64,000 bases of DNA from Fidelibacterota bacterium (lineage in GTDB: Bacteria > Fidelibacterota > Marinisomatia > SCGC-AAA003-L08 > TS1B11). The stretch spans positions 2,716,578-2,780,577 of the forward strand of contig CP070638.1 of assembly GCA_020354025.1 (NCBI GenBank). The letters run 5' to 3'. The notes under the pieces were generated by a model. It saw only the letters and a list, made by a program, of their open reading frames with translations, had not been told where the DNA came from and ran no database searches. Every line of letters starts with the position of its first letter. Position 1 is the stretch's first letter. A program made the position numbers and the translations under genes. Below, piece by piece: positions 27,833 to 37,406 of the stretch.

Positions 27833-28264
27833 ATGACAGAAGTCGAAGTCAGACGCGTGGAGGGCAGCACGTTTCTAGCCCGGGGGCCATCCAATCACTG
27901 GGTGGTCATGGACGCCAAGCCGGAGAACCAAGGCCATGACGGGGGCGCTCGTCCCGTCGAGCTGGTCCTGATGGCGCTGGGGGGCTGCAGCGGCATTGAT
28001 GTGGAGCTCATCCTGCGGAAGATGCGGGTAGAGGTCGAGGACTTCCGGATAATACTATCAGGCGAACGGGCCGAAACAGAGCCAAGAAAATTCACCAAAG
28101 TGCATGTCGCCTATCACTTCCGAGGCCGAGACCTGCCCCGCAAGAAGCTGGAGCGGGCGGTGCAGCTCTCCGAAGAGAAGTACTGCTCCGTCACCCATAC
28201 ATTAAATGAATCGGTGGAGATCACATCGGAGGTGGTGCTGCACTCTGATCCGGAGGATATCTGA
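27833..28264 (+). CDS. OsmC/Ohr family protein
   Basis: This 143-residue protein is of the OsmC family, which reduces organic hydroperoxides with two cysteines. Both are present: Cys52 in LGGCSGIDVE and Cys118 in EKYCSVTHTL. AKPENQGHDGGARPVELVLMALGG is the family core. AAGGAG is eight bases ahead of the ATG. A CoA-transferase gene follows after 28 bp and may be cotranscribed. Confidence 0.92.
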   Translation: MTEVEVRRVEGSTFLARGPSNHWVVMDAKPENQGHDGGARPVELVLMALGGCSGIDVELILRKMRVEVEDFRIILSGERAETEPRKFTKVHVAYHFRGRDLPRKKLERAVQLSEEKYCSVTHTLNESVEITSEVVLHSDPEDI

Positions 28265-28292
28265 CCGCCGGGTAAAGAACAAGGAAGTATTC

Positions 28293-29606
28293 ATGTCTAT
28301 CAGCAAAGAGAAATGGGTCACGGCGGAAGAAGCCGTGGGCATCATCAAATCGGGAGACAGGGTGTTCATAGGATCAGGGGCGGCAGTACCCAGGGTCCTG
28401 GTGCAAGCAATGACAGCCAGGCACGAGGAATTGGAGGGAGTTCAGGTACATCATATCCTCACCATGGGCACCACTGAAGAGAGTGCCCCCTACCTGCTCC
28501 CCGGCATGGAGCAGAGTTTTATCCACTACGCGTGGTTCATCGGACCCAATGCCCGGCAGGCGGTGAACGAGGGCCGGGCCTATTTTATCCCCGCTTTCCT
28601 GTCGGAAGTCCCACACTATCTGACCCAAATGGAGCCGGACGTGGCCTTGATCCAGGTAAGCCCGCCGGACTCCTGGGGATACTGCAGCCTGGGAGTATCG
28701 GTAGACGTAGTGCTGGCTGCTCACAAGGCCAGCAAAAAGGTAATCGCCGAGGTCAATCCCCAGCAACCCTGGACCCAGGGCTATTCATACGTCAACATCA
28801 GCGAAATTGACTATATGGTGGAGGTGGACTACCAACTTTACACCTACGAGGCTGAAGAGCTCACCGAGGTTCAGCGCAGGATCGGTGAAAACGTAGCCTC
28901 CCTAATCGAAGACGGATCCACGCTGCAGGTGGGCATCGGAGTTATCCCGGACGCGACACTCCCATGCCTGAAAAATCACCGCAACCTGGGAGTCCACAGC
29001 GAAATGATCTCCGACGGGATCATGGACCTGCTTGCAACAGGTGCAATTAATAACGAGAAAAAGAACCTGAATCCCGGTAAGGTGGTGACCAGTCTAATGA
29101 TCGGCAGTCGAAGACTCTATGACTGGGCTGACCGCAGCCCAGCGGTGGAGATGCGCCCCTGTGACTACACCAACGATCCCTTCAACATCTCCCGTAACGA
29201 TAAGGTAGCGGCCATCAACTCGGCTTTGTCAATCGACTTGAAGGGCCAGGTCTGCTCCGACACCCTGGGTAAGTGGTTCTACAGCGGAATCGGCGGCCAG
29301 GTGGATTTCATTCGGGGAGCCTCCCGCTCAACAGGTGGCAAACCCATTATCGCCCTGCCCTCCACTGCCCACTCCGGTGACGAGACCGTCTCCCGCATCG
29401 TCCCTTATCTTGATCCCGGAGCCGGGGTAGTCACCAGCGAGGGCGATGTACATTACGTGGTCACTGAATATGGTATTGCCAGCCTCAGCGGTAAGCCCGT
29501 GGGTCAGCGAGCCGAGCAGCTCATCAGCATCGCACATCCCGACTTCAGAGAGGAGCTCTACGACTACGCTATCCAGAGTGGATTCATGATGAGGAAGATA
29601 TTCTAG
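28293..29606 (+). CDS. Acetyl-CoA hydrolase/CoA-transferase family protein
   Basis: The 437-residue protein matches the Cat1/AarC/4-hydroxybutyrate CoA-transferase family. The catalytic glutamate region is VHSEMISDGIMDL at about 234, and GIGVIPDATL and GIGGQVDFIRGASRS are nucleotide-CoA contacts. It exchanges CoA between acyl-CoA and a carboxylate such as acetate or propionate, a step in fermentative carboxylate metabolism. The start is the ATG at 28293 behind AAGGAAG; the frame is open upstream by 29 codons inside the OsmC gene. Confidence 0.9.
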   Translation: MSISKEKWVTAEEAVGIIKSGDRVFIGSGAAVPRVLVQAMTARHEELEGVQVHHILTMGTTEESAPYLLPGMEQSFIHYAWFIGPNARQAVNEGRAYFIPAFLSEVPHYLTQMEPDVALIQVSPPDSWGYCSLGVSVDVVLAAHKASKKVIAEVNPQQPWTQGYSYVNISEIDYMVEVDYQLYTYEAEELTEVQRRIGENVASLIEDGSTLQVGIGVIPDATLPCLKNHRNLGVHSEMISDGIMDLLATGAINNEKKNLNPGKVVTSLMIGSRRLYDWADRSPAVEMRPCDYTNDPFNISRNDKVAAINSALSIDLKGQVCSDTLGKWFYSGIGGQVDFIRGASRSTGGKPIIALPSTAHSGDETVSRIVPYLDPGAGVVTSEGDVHYVVTEYGIASLSGKPVGQRAEQLISIAHPDFREELYDYAIQSGFMMRKIF

Positions 29607-29614
29607 CCACGAAA

Positions 29615-29661
29615 CCGCCAGTCATCCAAGGTGCGGATCCGCCTACCGGCGTGACTAGCGG
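29615..29661. terminator. Possible bidirectional terminator hairpin
   Basis: CCGCCAGTCA (29615-29624) pairs with TGACTAGCGG (29652-29661) with one mismatch, and a palindromic GCGGATCCGC lies inside. It sits between two convergent genes, as a terminator would, but has no T tract, so the call is weak. Confidence 0.35.
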
Positions 29662-29703
29662 ATAAATCGGTACGAAAGCGCCGAAGTCCGCTGAGGAAGA
29701 TCG

Positions 29704-29988
29704 CTACTCCTCTTCAAACTCCTTCAGAACAAACTCAATCCCGCCGAATCGCTGTGCCACATAATTATAGATCACCGCAAATAAAGCCACGACGAGATAC
29801 ATTACAACCGGCATGAATATGAGGTAGAGTCCCGCTATGAGCGGGGCGTATTCCCTCTCGCCGCGATCGCCAAACAGGCCGATGGCTATAAACATGATAA
29901 TAGCAAAAAGGACCGCCAGCCCGATATAGGTCAGCGCAATTACCTTGCTGGTCTGGTGAATCGAGATTTTCGTGATCTGCTTTTTCAT
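29704..29988 (-). CDS. DUF3566-like small membrane protein
   Basis: This is a 94-residue protein with a basic start (MKKQITKISIHQTSKV) and two membrane segments (about 17-38 and 49-72). The end, ALFAVIYNYVAQRFGGIEFVL, agrees with the DUF3566 transmembrane domain. GGGGAGA is a clear ribosome site. The function is unknown. It stands in a minus-strand row with a universal stress protein and an anion transporter. Confidence 0.72.
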   Translation of the reverse strand: MKKQITKISIHQTSKVIALTYIGLAVLFAIIMFIAIGLFGDRGEREYAPLIAGLYLIFMPVVMYLVVALFAVIYNYVAQRFGGIEFVLKEFEEE

Positions 29989-30071
29989 GGTGTGTCTCCC
30001 CGATTTTATACTATGAACAATGAAACCGAAAGGGATTGATTATTCGCCCAGCCTTACAAGAGCCCAGCTGC

Positions 30072-30947
30072 TCACTTCACTAAAATCACCGGGCAATTGG
30101 CTTTCAGGACTGTCTTGGCCGGTTTAGTACCCTTGACAAAAGCCTTCAGGGGATTCATTTTCGACTTTCCCATGATAATGATATGGTCGGTACCGGCGGT
30201 CTCGGCGAAGACGGTGGGTGGGTCGCCGGTCTCGAAGTGCTGTTCGTAAGCAATGTTCTGGCGGTCCAGATAGCGCCGGGCCCAGCGGGCGGCACCGCGA
30301 TAGCCCTTACCGAAGCGCTGGGTCTTACTCACGGTCAGCAGGTCCACACGGGCTTTGAAATTCTGGGCCACCCGGGCGCCGAAGACCACCGCCCGCCTGG
30401 TAGCCTGGGAATCGTCCACACAGAGCAGGATCTTATAGTTCCAGTCGGGATTGAAGTTCTTCACGAACAGGATGCTGGTCTCCACAAACTGTACCAGCTG
30501 GCGGGTAAGACGCTTGCGGCTGCCACCGCCCACGATAGTCAGGATATAGTCTCGGTCTTCCGTCTCTTTCCGCAGTTGATCCACTGTCTCACCCTCCCGG
30601 AAGATGAGCCGGATCTTCTCTCCGTGGAGGTGAGGCAGGATCACCCGAATGCGGTCAGTGTCAGCCACCAGGTTGGTGGGGTCAAATTGTTCCAGGGACG
30701 GATCGATGAATTTCCAATCCTGCAGGCGGCGGTATGCCCAGCGCAGAACATCCACACCTGGGTGGTTGATCTCCCAGTTCAAGAGCGCATCCCCTGCCAG
30801 TTTAACACCCCCGGAGAGCAGATCCTTGGGCCGATCGCCCACGTACACCACCGACAGGTCGGCGGAGAAGGCGTTGGCAACGGAGCTCCCGATCTGGAGG
30901 GTGTGTTCCGAATAGGTGCTACTTCTGATGGCAACCAGGAATCGCAT
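30072..30947 (-). CDS. Tandem universal stress protein
   Basis: The 291 residues contain two UspA folds, residues about 1-160 and 170-291. The second is better conserved (ILLCVDDSQATRRAVVFGARV, then GTDHIIIMGKSKMN, KTVLKANCPVILVK), including the glycine-rich ATP-binding segment; the first has lost much of it (TIVGGGSRKRLTRQLV). Tandem Usp proteins act in stress responses, and one domain often binds ATP. The gene next to an anion transporter may indicate regulation of transport. Confidence 0.85.
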   Translation of the reverse strand: MRFLVAIRSSTYSEHTLQIGSSVANAFSADLSVVYVGDRPKDLLSGGVKLAGDALLNWEINHPGVDVLRWAYRRLQDWKFIDPSLEQFDPTNLVADTDRIRVILPHLHGEKIRLIFREGETVDQLRKETEDRDYILTIVGGGSRKRLTRQLVQFVETSILFVKNFNPDWNYKILLCVDDSQATRRAVVFGARVAQNFKARVDLLTVSKTQRFGKGYRGAARWARRYLDRQNIAYEQHFETGDPPTVFAETAGTDHIIIMGKSKMNPLKAFVKGTKPAKTVLKANCPVILVK

Positions 30948-30982
30948 GACTAGAACTCTCTATCCAATAGGGCCATAGCCCA

Positions 30983-32377
30983 TTACCTAATATGCGGCCA
31001 ATAAAGAAACAACGCCAGCAATAAAAAGGCGATCGATGCGAGCGTGATGCGCCAGCCGGCCTGTATGAAATCTCTGGCACGTATCAAACCGGTGGCAGCG
31101 ATGATCATCCCCGCGGGTGCGCCCACTGCCATGAGGTAACCGAAGGCCGAAGACACGGCGGTGGCCAGACCCAGCAGCACCGGATCGCCCCCGAAGTTCA
31201 TAAAGAGCGGTCCCATCATGGCTACCGTGGCGCTGGGGCTCATGATGTTAGCCACTATGGTGGTGAAGACGGCTACCAGCCCGTACTGGACGATGGCAAA
31301 CTGCTCCAGCAGTCCACCGGTGGCGGCGACAATCTGCTGAGCCACCCAGAGGGCGGCGCCGGTGTTTTTCAGCTGGAGGCCCAGCGAAATGGCCGCGGCG
31401 AACAACAGCACCACACCCCAGTTGGTCCGCTGATTGATTTCCTGCCACTGCACCAGACCAGTAACCATATAGAGGAATACCCCGGCCAGCGCCACAACAC
31501 CCAAACCGATCCGGTCGCTCAGGAACACCCAACCCAGGAAGATGGTGATGAACAGAACGATGGCCAGGATCTGCTGGCCCGTGAGAGGACCAGCTTCGGC
31601 TACCTTGACCTTCAATTTGTGGACGGCATTGTCCAGGCGGTCATGCTCGGGCTTGAAAGCCCTGGAGAGGAGCCAGCCGCCCAGAGGTATCTGGACGAGC
31701 ATCAACGGATAGGCGAAGATCATCCAGCGCAAGTAGCCGATTTTCGCCAGGCCGAAATCGGACAGGTAGTTGATCATGATGACGTTGCGGGCCCCGCCTG
31801 AAGGGGTGCCGATGGACCCAATGATACTTCCATAGGCCAGGGCGAACAGCAACAGCCTGGTCAGACCCGGCACTTCGTTAGGATCTTCCGATGTATTGCG
31901 GATAAGGGTCAAGGCCACTGGGAGGAGCATGGCCACTACCGTGTGTTCACCGATGAACGATGTGAGGAGCAGGGATATAACGAAGAAACCCCACATGATG
32001 GACCTCACCCGGGCGCCGGTGAGAACGAGTATGCCCAGAGTAAGGCGGGCATCCAATCCCTGCCGGACGATGGCCACCGCCAGCATGAGGGAGCCCATGA
32101 TGAAAAAGACGGCATCACTCATGAAGGACTGGGCGACTTCCGAGGGCCCGGCAATGGCGAAAGTCACCTGCAGCACAGCGATTAATAAGGCGATTCCCGG
32201 GAGCGGAACGGCCTCGCTTACGATAAGAATCACCACGATCACGGCGATGATCAGCGTCCGATAGCCTTCGATGGAGATGCCGCCGGGGTGGGGCAGGAGG
32301 TAAAGCAATACTCCCAGCGCGACGGCAAAGAGCAGCCAGCGCTTCTGATAGACCCAATACAGAATAGATTTCAGCAT
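30983..32377 (-). CDS. SLC13/DASS family anion symporter
   Basis: The 464-residue protein has about 11-12 hydrophobic segments and the SLC13 pattern, with TSFIGEHTVVAMLLPVAL in the first half, SIGTPSGGARNVIM, and NIMSPSATVAMMGP plus AVGAPAGMIIAATGL in the second half. Relatives couple sodium to uptake of sulphate, phosphate or dicarboxylates; the SNT signatures are modified, so the substrate is uncertain. It follows the Usp gene in the same direction at a gap of 35 bp. Confidence 0.88.
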   Translation of the reverse strand: MLKSILYWVYQKRWLLFAVALGVLLYLLPHPGGISIEGYRTLIIAVIVVILIVSEAVPLPGIALLIAVLQVTFAIAGPSEVAQSFMSDAVFFIMGSLMLAVAIVRQGLDARLTLGILVLTGARVRSIMWGFFVISLLLTSFIGEHTVVAMLLPVALTLIRNTSEDPNEVPGLTRLLLFALAYGSIIGSIGTPSGGARNVIMINYLSDFGLAKIGYLRWMIFAYPLMLVQIPLGGWLLSRAFKPEHDRLDNAVHKLKVKVAEAGPLTGQQILAIVLFITIFLGWVFLSDRIGLGVVALAGVFLYMVTGLVQWQEINQRTNWGVVLLFAAAISLGLQLKNTGAALWVAQQIVAATGGLLEQFAIVQYGLVAVFTTIVANIMSPSATVAMMGPLFMNFGGDPVLLGLATAVSSAFGYLMAVGAPAGMIIAATGLIRARDFIQAGWRITLASIAFLLLALFLYWPHIR

Positions 32378-32738
32378 GATAGCTTGATATCCGGCGGCGT
32401 CCTGCGCACGAGGTTAAACTTAATACCAGCGGCCCTTTGATGCGGCATGAAGAAAAATCCGCCCAGGGCTACGGCAACAGTGCTATGCCGAGGCCGTGCA
32501 GGGTCAGGATTGAGCCACCTATCCGGTCAGGATGCCGGGAGATGTGCAAGCCCGTCAAGTAGCACCGGTATCCGCCGAGAGCGACAAGACGCTGATGTTG
32601 ATACTGGGGTACAGCGTGCTACGTCGTAGAGGGTATAGCTCCGGCACACCACAGATGAGATCGGTTGACTCGGGGCAGGTCTAAGCGGAGAAAAAGGCTC
32701 TGTGCTCTCCGCGGAAATCATCCACCAATCTCCAAGTC
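32378..32738. other. 361-bp gap between efflux operon and SLC13 gene
   Basis: The gap contains an imperfect hairpin, GCGGAGA (32685-32691) with TCTCCGC (32706-32712), close to the 3' end of the minus-strand efflux operon. It has no T tract, so a terminator is only possible. No ORF or RNA gene is convincing here. Confidence 0.5.
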
Positions 32739-33968
32739 TCACTCATATCTCAGAGCCTCGATGGGATCGAGCTTGGAGGCTTTATTAGCGGGATACAGGC
32801 CGAAAAAGATGCCGATAACAGAGCAATAGCCCAGGGCGGCTATCGCAGCCCAGGCGGGAATCCGAGCTTCCATTTCGAGGAGCGGTGAGACGCCGACGGT
32901 AGTAATGACGCCCAGCAGAATGCCCATCAGGGCACCCAATTCGGAGAGCAGCACAGCTTCAATCAGGAATTGGACGAGGATGTGCCACCGACGAGCACCC
33001 ACCGCCTTGCGGGTACCGATTTCCCGGGTTCGTTCCATCACCGACACCAGCATGATATTCATGATACCGATGCCGGCCACCAGCAGGGAGATGCCGGCGA
33101 TCCCGATGGCCGCAATGCGGATATAGAAGGTAAAGTCCAGGACGGTGTTCATGGCGGATTCAGCGGTCAACAGTTCGAAGTCATTTTCCTGACCCAGGGG
33201 CACCTTTCGCCGGACCCTGAGCAGTGCAATCACCTCGTCAGTGGCCTCTCCCACTCCCTGTGCGTCCCAGGCCCGCAGGATCAGGCTGGTGTTACGCATC
33301 TGTCGGCGGGAAGTAGTAAATACCTTCTGGTAAGCGGTGATGGGGATGATGACGACGTTGTCAGCCGATTGACCGAAGGTGCTGGGAGTCTGTCCCAGTA
33401 CGCCGATAACCGTAAAAGCCTGTCCGTTTACCAGGACGCTCTTGCTCAGCGGGTCCTCGTAAGGGAACAATTCAGTTATTACATCCCGGCCCAGGATGGC
33501 AACCTGCCGCGTGTGACTCACGTCATCATCGGTAAGGAACCGGCCATCGGCTAATTCGGCCGACTGGGTCGCCAGGTAGCCGGACATGGTACCGGTGGTT
33601 CTGACGGAAGGGGAGGTTTTCTTGTCCTTGTACTTGATTGTCTGGCCATGGGTTTGGACAACGGCCGTAGCCACCCGGATGTTAGCGGCCTGTTGCTCGA
33701 GGTACACGGCATCCTCGTACGTAAAATCTTTACGCCGGGCGTATCTCCTCCAATTGTGTCCCACCATAACCGGCGGAAACTTCTGGATAACGAAGGATTC
33801 CGTTCCCAGGGCGCTCAACTCCTTCTCGATAGCCCGATCGAAACCCTCAACCACTCCCTGCATGCTGGTGATGGCCCACACTCCGATAACCACACCAAGG
33901 AGGGTCAGGCCAGAGCGGAGCTTATTGGCCAGAATAGAACGGAGGGCGATCTGAAAGAACTCAAGCAT
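32739..33968 (-). CDS. MacB-like ABC transporter permease (FtsX domain)
   Basis: The 409-residue permease has the MacB layout: an N-terminal transmembrane segment (LRSGLTLLGVVIGVWAITSM), a periplasmic domain, and three C-terminal segments with the conserved GIMNIMLVSVMERTREIGTRKAVGA. It lacks a fused ATPase. It is the last gene of a five-gene operon; its ATG shares one base with the TAA of the previous gene (TAATG). The frame is open upstream by 127 codons through the previous gene, but there it is only a shadow. Confidence 0.9.
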   Translation of the reverse strand: MLEFFQIALRSILANKLRSGLTLLGVVIGVWAITSMQGVVEGFDRAIEKELSALGTESFVIQKFPPVMVGHNWRRYARRKDFTYEDAVYLEQQAANIRVATAVVQTHGQTIKYKDKKTSPSVRTTGTMSGYLATQSAELADGRFLTDDDVSHTRQVAILGRDVITELFPYEDPLSKSVLVNGQAFTVIGVLGQTPSTFGQSADNVVIIPITAYQKVFTTSRRQMRNTSLILRAWDAQGVGEATDEVIALLRVRRKVPLGQENDFELLTAESAMNTVLDFTFYIRIAAIGIAGISLLVAGIGIMNIMLVSVMERTREIGTRKAVGARRWHILVQFLIEAVLLSELGALMGILLGVITTVGVSPLLEMEARIPAWAAIAALGYCSVIGIFFGLYPANKASKLDPIEALRYE

Positions 33969-35182
33969 TATTCGTACCGCAGCGCTTCGATGGGATCCAG
34001 GCGGGCGGCTTTGGTAGCCGGCCACAGGCCGAAGACCACTCCCACGACAACAACCACGCCAATCCCCAAGCCCCCCCATGAGGGTGGAATCCTGGCCATC
34101 AGGGGCGTAGCCCGTTGAATTACGAGAGCCGCTCCCGAAGCCAGCAGGAAACCTACCACGACTCCCAGTGCCGAGACGGTCATGCTCTCCACCAGGAACT
34201 GCCAGCGAATAGTGCTCCGCCGGGCACCGAGACTCTTGCGGATGCCGATCTCCATGGTGCGTTCTGTAACCGTCACCAGCATGATATTCATTACTCCCAC
34301 GCCACCCACTATCAGGGCGATACTCCCGATGCCAATAGCCACCATCCACAGCAGGCGAGTGGCGTTGTCATAGAGTTCCTGGAGCGTGCTCTGCTGGTTA
34401 ATGGCGAAATCATCAGGCTGATCGGGGCGCAGTTTGCGGTAGCGCCGCATTATCCCGATCGCTTCGTCCCGAGCCTCGTCTACTAGATCCGGATCGGCGG
34501 CCTTCAGGGCTATGGAGACGTTGCGCCAGCGGCGGCCAAACATCTTCATGAGCGTCTCAGCTGGGATATAGACCATGTTGTCCGGATCATGCCCGAGCGT
34601 CTGGCCTTGCTTTTCCAGCAACCCGATGACCAGGAACCTCCGTCCATTGATAAAGAAGCTTTCGCCCAGGTAATTCCCGTTTTCGAACAGATTCTCTTTC
34701 ACGGCGTCGCCAATGACCGCTACGGCTTTCTTGCGCTGGGTATCCACCCTAGAGAGAAAGCGCCCATCAACTATTTCAGTTCCTGAAATCACTGCCATAT
34801 CAGCATGGACACCCTGTACGCTTACTCCCTCCAGGTTCTTGTCTCTGTATTTGAGCGTACCACCATGCTGGATCCGGGGGCTGGCATGGCTGACGTACTC
34901 GGCTCGCTGTTTAATATAATCGACCGCATCCATACCGATATTCCGCCGCTGGCGGGAACGGAGCCACTCCTCGTGACCCATAAACCAAGACCGCTTGTCC
35001 ACGTAGAGCACATCGGAGCCCAGGCTGGAAATCTGTTCGGAGAAGGTGGCGTTAAGCCCTTCGATAAGGGCCATAACCACGCCCACTGTAAATATGCCGA
35101 TGGCGATGCCCAGGGTAGTCAGCAGGGCCCGGAACTTATGCGCCCAGAGGGCGGTTCCGGCGACGCGGAGAATCTCAATCAT
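33968..35182 (-). CDS. MacB-like ABC transporter permease (FtsX domain), second copy
   Basis: This 404-residue permease is a paralogue of its neighbour: both have the N-terminal segment ([19 protein letters not shown]), a MacB periplasmic domain, and the motif [30 protein letters not shown] before the last two segments. With the next gene it could form a heterodimer with one ATPase, in place of the usual MacB homodimer. Its start overlaps the ATPase stop by 4 bp (ATGA). Confidence 0.9.
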   Translation of the reverse strand: MIEILRVAGTALWAHKFRALLTTLGIAIGIFTVGVVMALIEGLNATFSEQISSLGSDVLYVDKRSWFMGHEEWLRSRQRRNIGMDAVDYIKQRAEYVSHASPRIQHGGTLKYRDKNLEGVSVQGVHADMAVISGTEIVDGRFLSRVDTQRKKAVAVIGDAVKENLFENGNYLGESFFINGRRFLVIGLLEKQGQTLGHDPDNMVYIPAETLMKMFGRRWRNVSIALKAADPDLVDEARDEAIGIMRRYRKLRPDQPDDFAINQQSTLQELYDNATRLLWMVAIGIGSIALIVGGVGVMNIMLVTVTERTMEIGIRKSLGARRSTIRWQFLVESMTVSALGVVVGFLLASGAALVIQRATPLMARIPPSWGGLGIGVVVVVGVVFGLWPATKAARLDPIEALRYE

Positions 35183-35955
35183 GCCGCTACAGCTTTGCCA
35201 TTCTCCGTCAGCTCGTCACTGGCGATCTGGCCATCCAGGATATGAATAGTCCGGTGAGCGTGTTCGGCGATATGTGCTTCGTGGGTGACGAGGATAATGG
35301 TGTTACCCCGCTCATGGATCTCATCCAGCAGGCTCATGATTTCCTGGCCAGTAACCGAATCCAAGTTGCCGGTGGGCTCATCGGCCAGGATGATGGCGGG
35401 GGTGGTTACCAAGGCCCGGGCAACAGCCACCCGCTGGCGCTCACCACCGCTGAGCTCGCTAGGCCGGTGACTGGCCCGGCCAGCCAGCCCCACTTGCTGC
35501 ATAGCCACCTTGGCCTGCTCAATACGCTGGCGTCGATGTACACCCGCATAAATCAGGGGCAGCTCGACATTCCGCAGGGCGCTGGTCCGAGACAGGAGAT
35601 TGAAGGTCTGAAAAACAAAACCGATCTTCCTATTACGGATATTGGCCAGCTGGTTGTCATTCATTTTATTGAGGCTGCTATCAGTCACATTGCAGACCAA
35701 CTCCCCTTCAAACTCGTAACGACCGCTGGTAGGGGTGTCCAGACAACCGAGGATGTTCATGAGTGTGGATTTGCCGGACCCTGAGGGTCCCATTATAGAT
35801 ATGTATTCATTGGGACGAATGGTGAGATCGATACCCCGCAGGGCGTGGACCTTTTCCTGGCCCATGTCGTAGACCTTGGTCACGGATTTGAGAGTGATCA
35901 ATGGGTTCCGGCTATCTGATGTCGGGCTGGTATTATCTTTACGGTTACTAGTCAT
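35179..35955 (-). CDS. ABC transporter ATP-binding protein (MacB/LolD type)
   Basis: The 258 residues contain Walker A (GPSGSGKST), signature (LSGGERQRV) and Walker B ([11 protein letters not shown]), plus the H-loop in ILVTHE. The sequence resembles the ATPase of MacB and LolD, which drive mechanotransmission rather than transport through the bilayer. It should energise the two downstream permeases. It overlaps both neighbours by 4 bp. Confidence 0.94.
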   Translation of the reverse strand: MTSNRKDNTSPTSDSRNPLITLKSVTKVYDMGQEKVHALRGIDLTIRPNEYISIMGPSGSGKSTLMNILGCLDTPTSGRYEFEGELVCNVTDSSLNKMNDNQLANIRNRKIGFVFQTFNLLSRTSALRNVELPLIYAGVHRRQRIEQAKVAMQQVGLAGRASHRPSELSGGERQRVAVARALVTTPAIILADEPTGNLDSVTGQEIMSLLDEIHERGNTIILVTHEAHIAEHAHRTIHILDGQIASDELTENGKAVAA

Positions 35956-37406
35956 CGTGGAGGCCTTCCGGGAGTACGCCGCTCCCTGCGGGTAATCGAC
36001 CGGCCGTCCTGCAAGTCTTTGCTCACGGCCTGGTAATTGCCCACTACGATCTCCTCTCCCGCTTCCAGACCGGAGAGGATCTCGTAATGCGTGTCAGAGG
36101 AAATGCCGATTATGACCTCCCGTTGATCTACTTTTGCAGAGGGCTTAGAGCCGAAGAGCTTCTGTAAAAAACCGCCACCCGACCCGGTAGTATCCTCAGC
36201 CACCACAAAAACTACTTCTACGGGTTCAGGCCGGGTGAATTCCGCTCCACCCCCGCCCGGTCCCGAACCCATTGGGCCCCTCATCCTGACAGCGCCGGGC
36301 GGCCCTGGGCCACCTCGGCCGGGACCGCCTCGGGGCGCACCTCGTGCCCCGCTCTGGTTGCCCTCCCGACCTTCTTCCGCTGGTTCCCCGGCAGCCAGAT
36401 CCTCTGACTCTTTCCTTATCGGTACACGGGCAGTGAGGGCCTGAATGGGGGCTGCCACAACCGAGGTATGAAGAGCAGTGGTGATGGTGGCCGTAGCGGA
36501 CATGCCGGGACGGATGCGGGAATCAACCCGTCTGGCCAAGGGATTCACATCGAGCGTTACAACAACCTCAAAGTTAGTCACCTGCTCCTGGGTACCCTGC
36601 CCCGTGACTAAGGCCGAGTGGGCAATCCTTGATACCCGGCCTTCGAAGACGGTATCCTGGATAGCGTCCACCTCAATTTTCACTGGATCCATGAGCTCAA
36701 TGTCCACAACGTCGGTTTCATCCACTTCCACCACCACCTCCATCATGGAGAGGTCGGAGATGACCAGCAGCACATCCGCCTGGAAGGTGGAACCCAAAGC
36801 CATTTCACCCACTTCTTTCCTGATCTTGGTCACCACGCCGCTCTCGGGAGCTAGCAGGACCGTTTTGTCCAGGTCATCGCTGGCCTGCGCCAGGGTGGCC
36901 TCGGCCTGTTCCTTCCTGCTCAGCGCCTCCTCGTAGGAGGCTTCCAGGGTCTCCATTTCCTGCAGGCTGATGAGATTTTTCTCGTACAATTGACGCCCGC
37001 GGTCGCGCTCGGCGGTGACTTTCTTAAGCCCTGCCCGGGCGGACCTCAGGCCGGATTGAGCCCGTTCATGGGAGGCTTCATAACGGCGCCGATCAAGGAT
37101 TACCAACGTATCCCCCGGTTGAGCCTCATAGCCTTCTTCCACATAGATGGCCATGATCTGGGCGCTTACAGTGGAGGATATCTCCGTCTCGAACACCGGC
37201 TGGATCTTGCCGGCAGCCGTGACGGTCTGTTCGACTGTGCGTGGGCGTACCTCTTCCACCTGGACGGCTATAGGAGGCCCCTGGCTCGCCCCGCCCTGGC
37301 CCCCGCCGGAGGAAAGGTTGACGATAATGATTATGATAATAACTGCGCCGACTCCCAAACCAATGAGCAGGCGCTTACGACCGATCTTCTTCAGATTGAT
37401 TTTCAT
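35952..37406 (-). CDS. HlyD/MacA-type periplasmic adaptor with Gly/Pro-rich insert
   Basis: The 484-residue adaptor has an N-terminal anchor ([20 protein letters not shown]), a biotinyl-lipoyl-like domain ([20 protein letters not shown]), an alpha-hairpin coiled coil at about 105-195 and beta-barrel domains. Residues about 345-395 are a Gly/Pro/Arg-rich stretch ([12 protein letters not shown] and similar), inserted between the barrel and membrane-proximal domains. It should link the inner-membrane permeases to the TolC-like channel. The insert is unusual and may be a flexible linker. It overlaps the TolC gene by 4 bp. Confidence 0.9.
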   Translation of the reverse strand: MKINLKKIGRKRLLIGLGVGAVIIIIIIVNLSSGGGQGGASQGPPIAVQVEEVRPRTVEQTVTAAGKIQPVFETEISSTVSAQIMAIYVEEGYEAQPGDTLVILDRRRYEASHERAQSGLRSARAGLKKVTAERDRGRQLYEKNLISLQEMETLEASYEEALSRKEQAEATLAQASDDLDKTVLLAPESGVVTKIRKEVGEMALGSTFQADVLLVISDLSMMEVVVEVDETDVVDIELMDPVKIEVDAIQDTVFEGRVSRIAHSALVTGQGTQEQVTNFEVVVTLDVNPLARRVDSRIRPGMSATATITTALHTSVVAAPIQALTARVPIRKESEDLAAGEPAEEGREGNQSGARGAPRGGPGRGGPGPPGAVRMRGPMGSGPGGGGAEFTRPEPVEVVFVVAEDTTGSGGGFLQKLFGSKPSAKVDQREVIIGISSDTHYEILSGLEAGEEIVVGNYQAVSKDLQDGRSITRRERRTPGRPPR

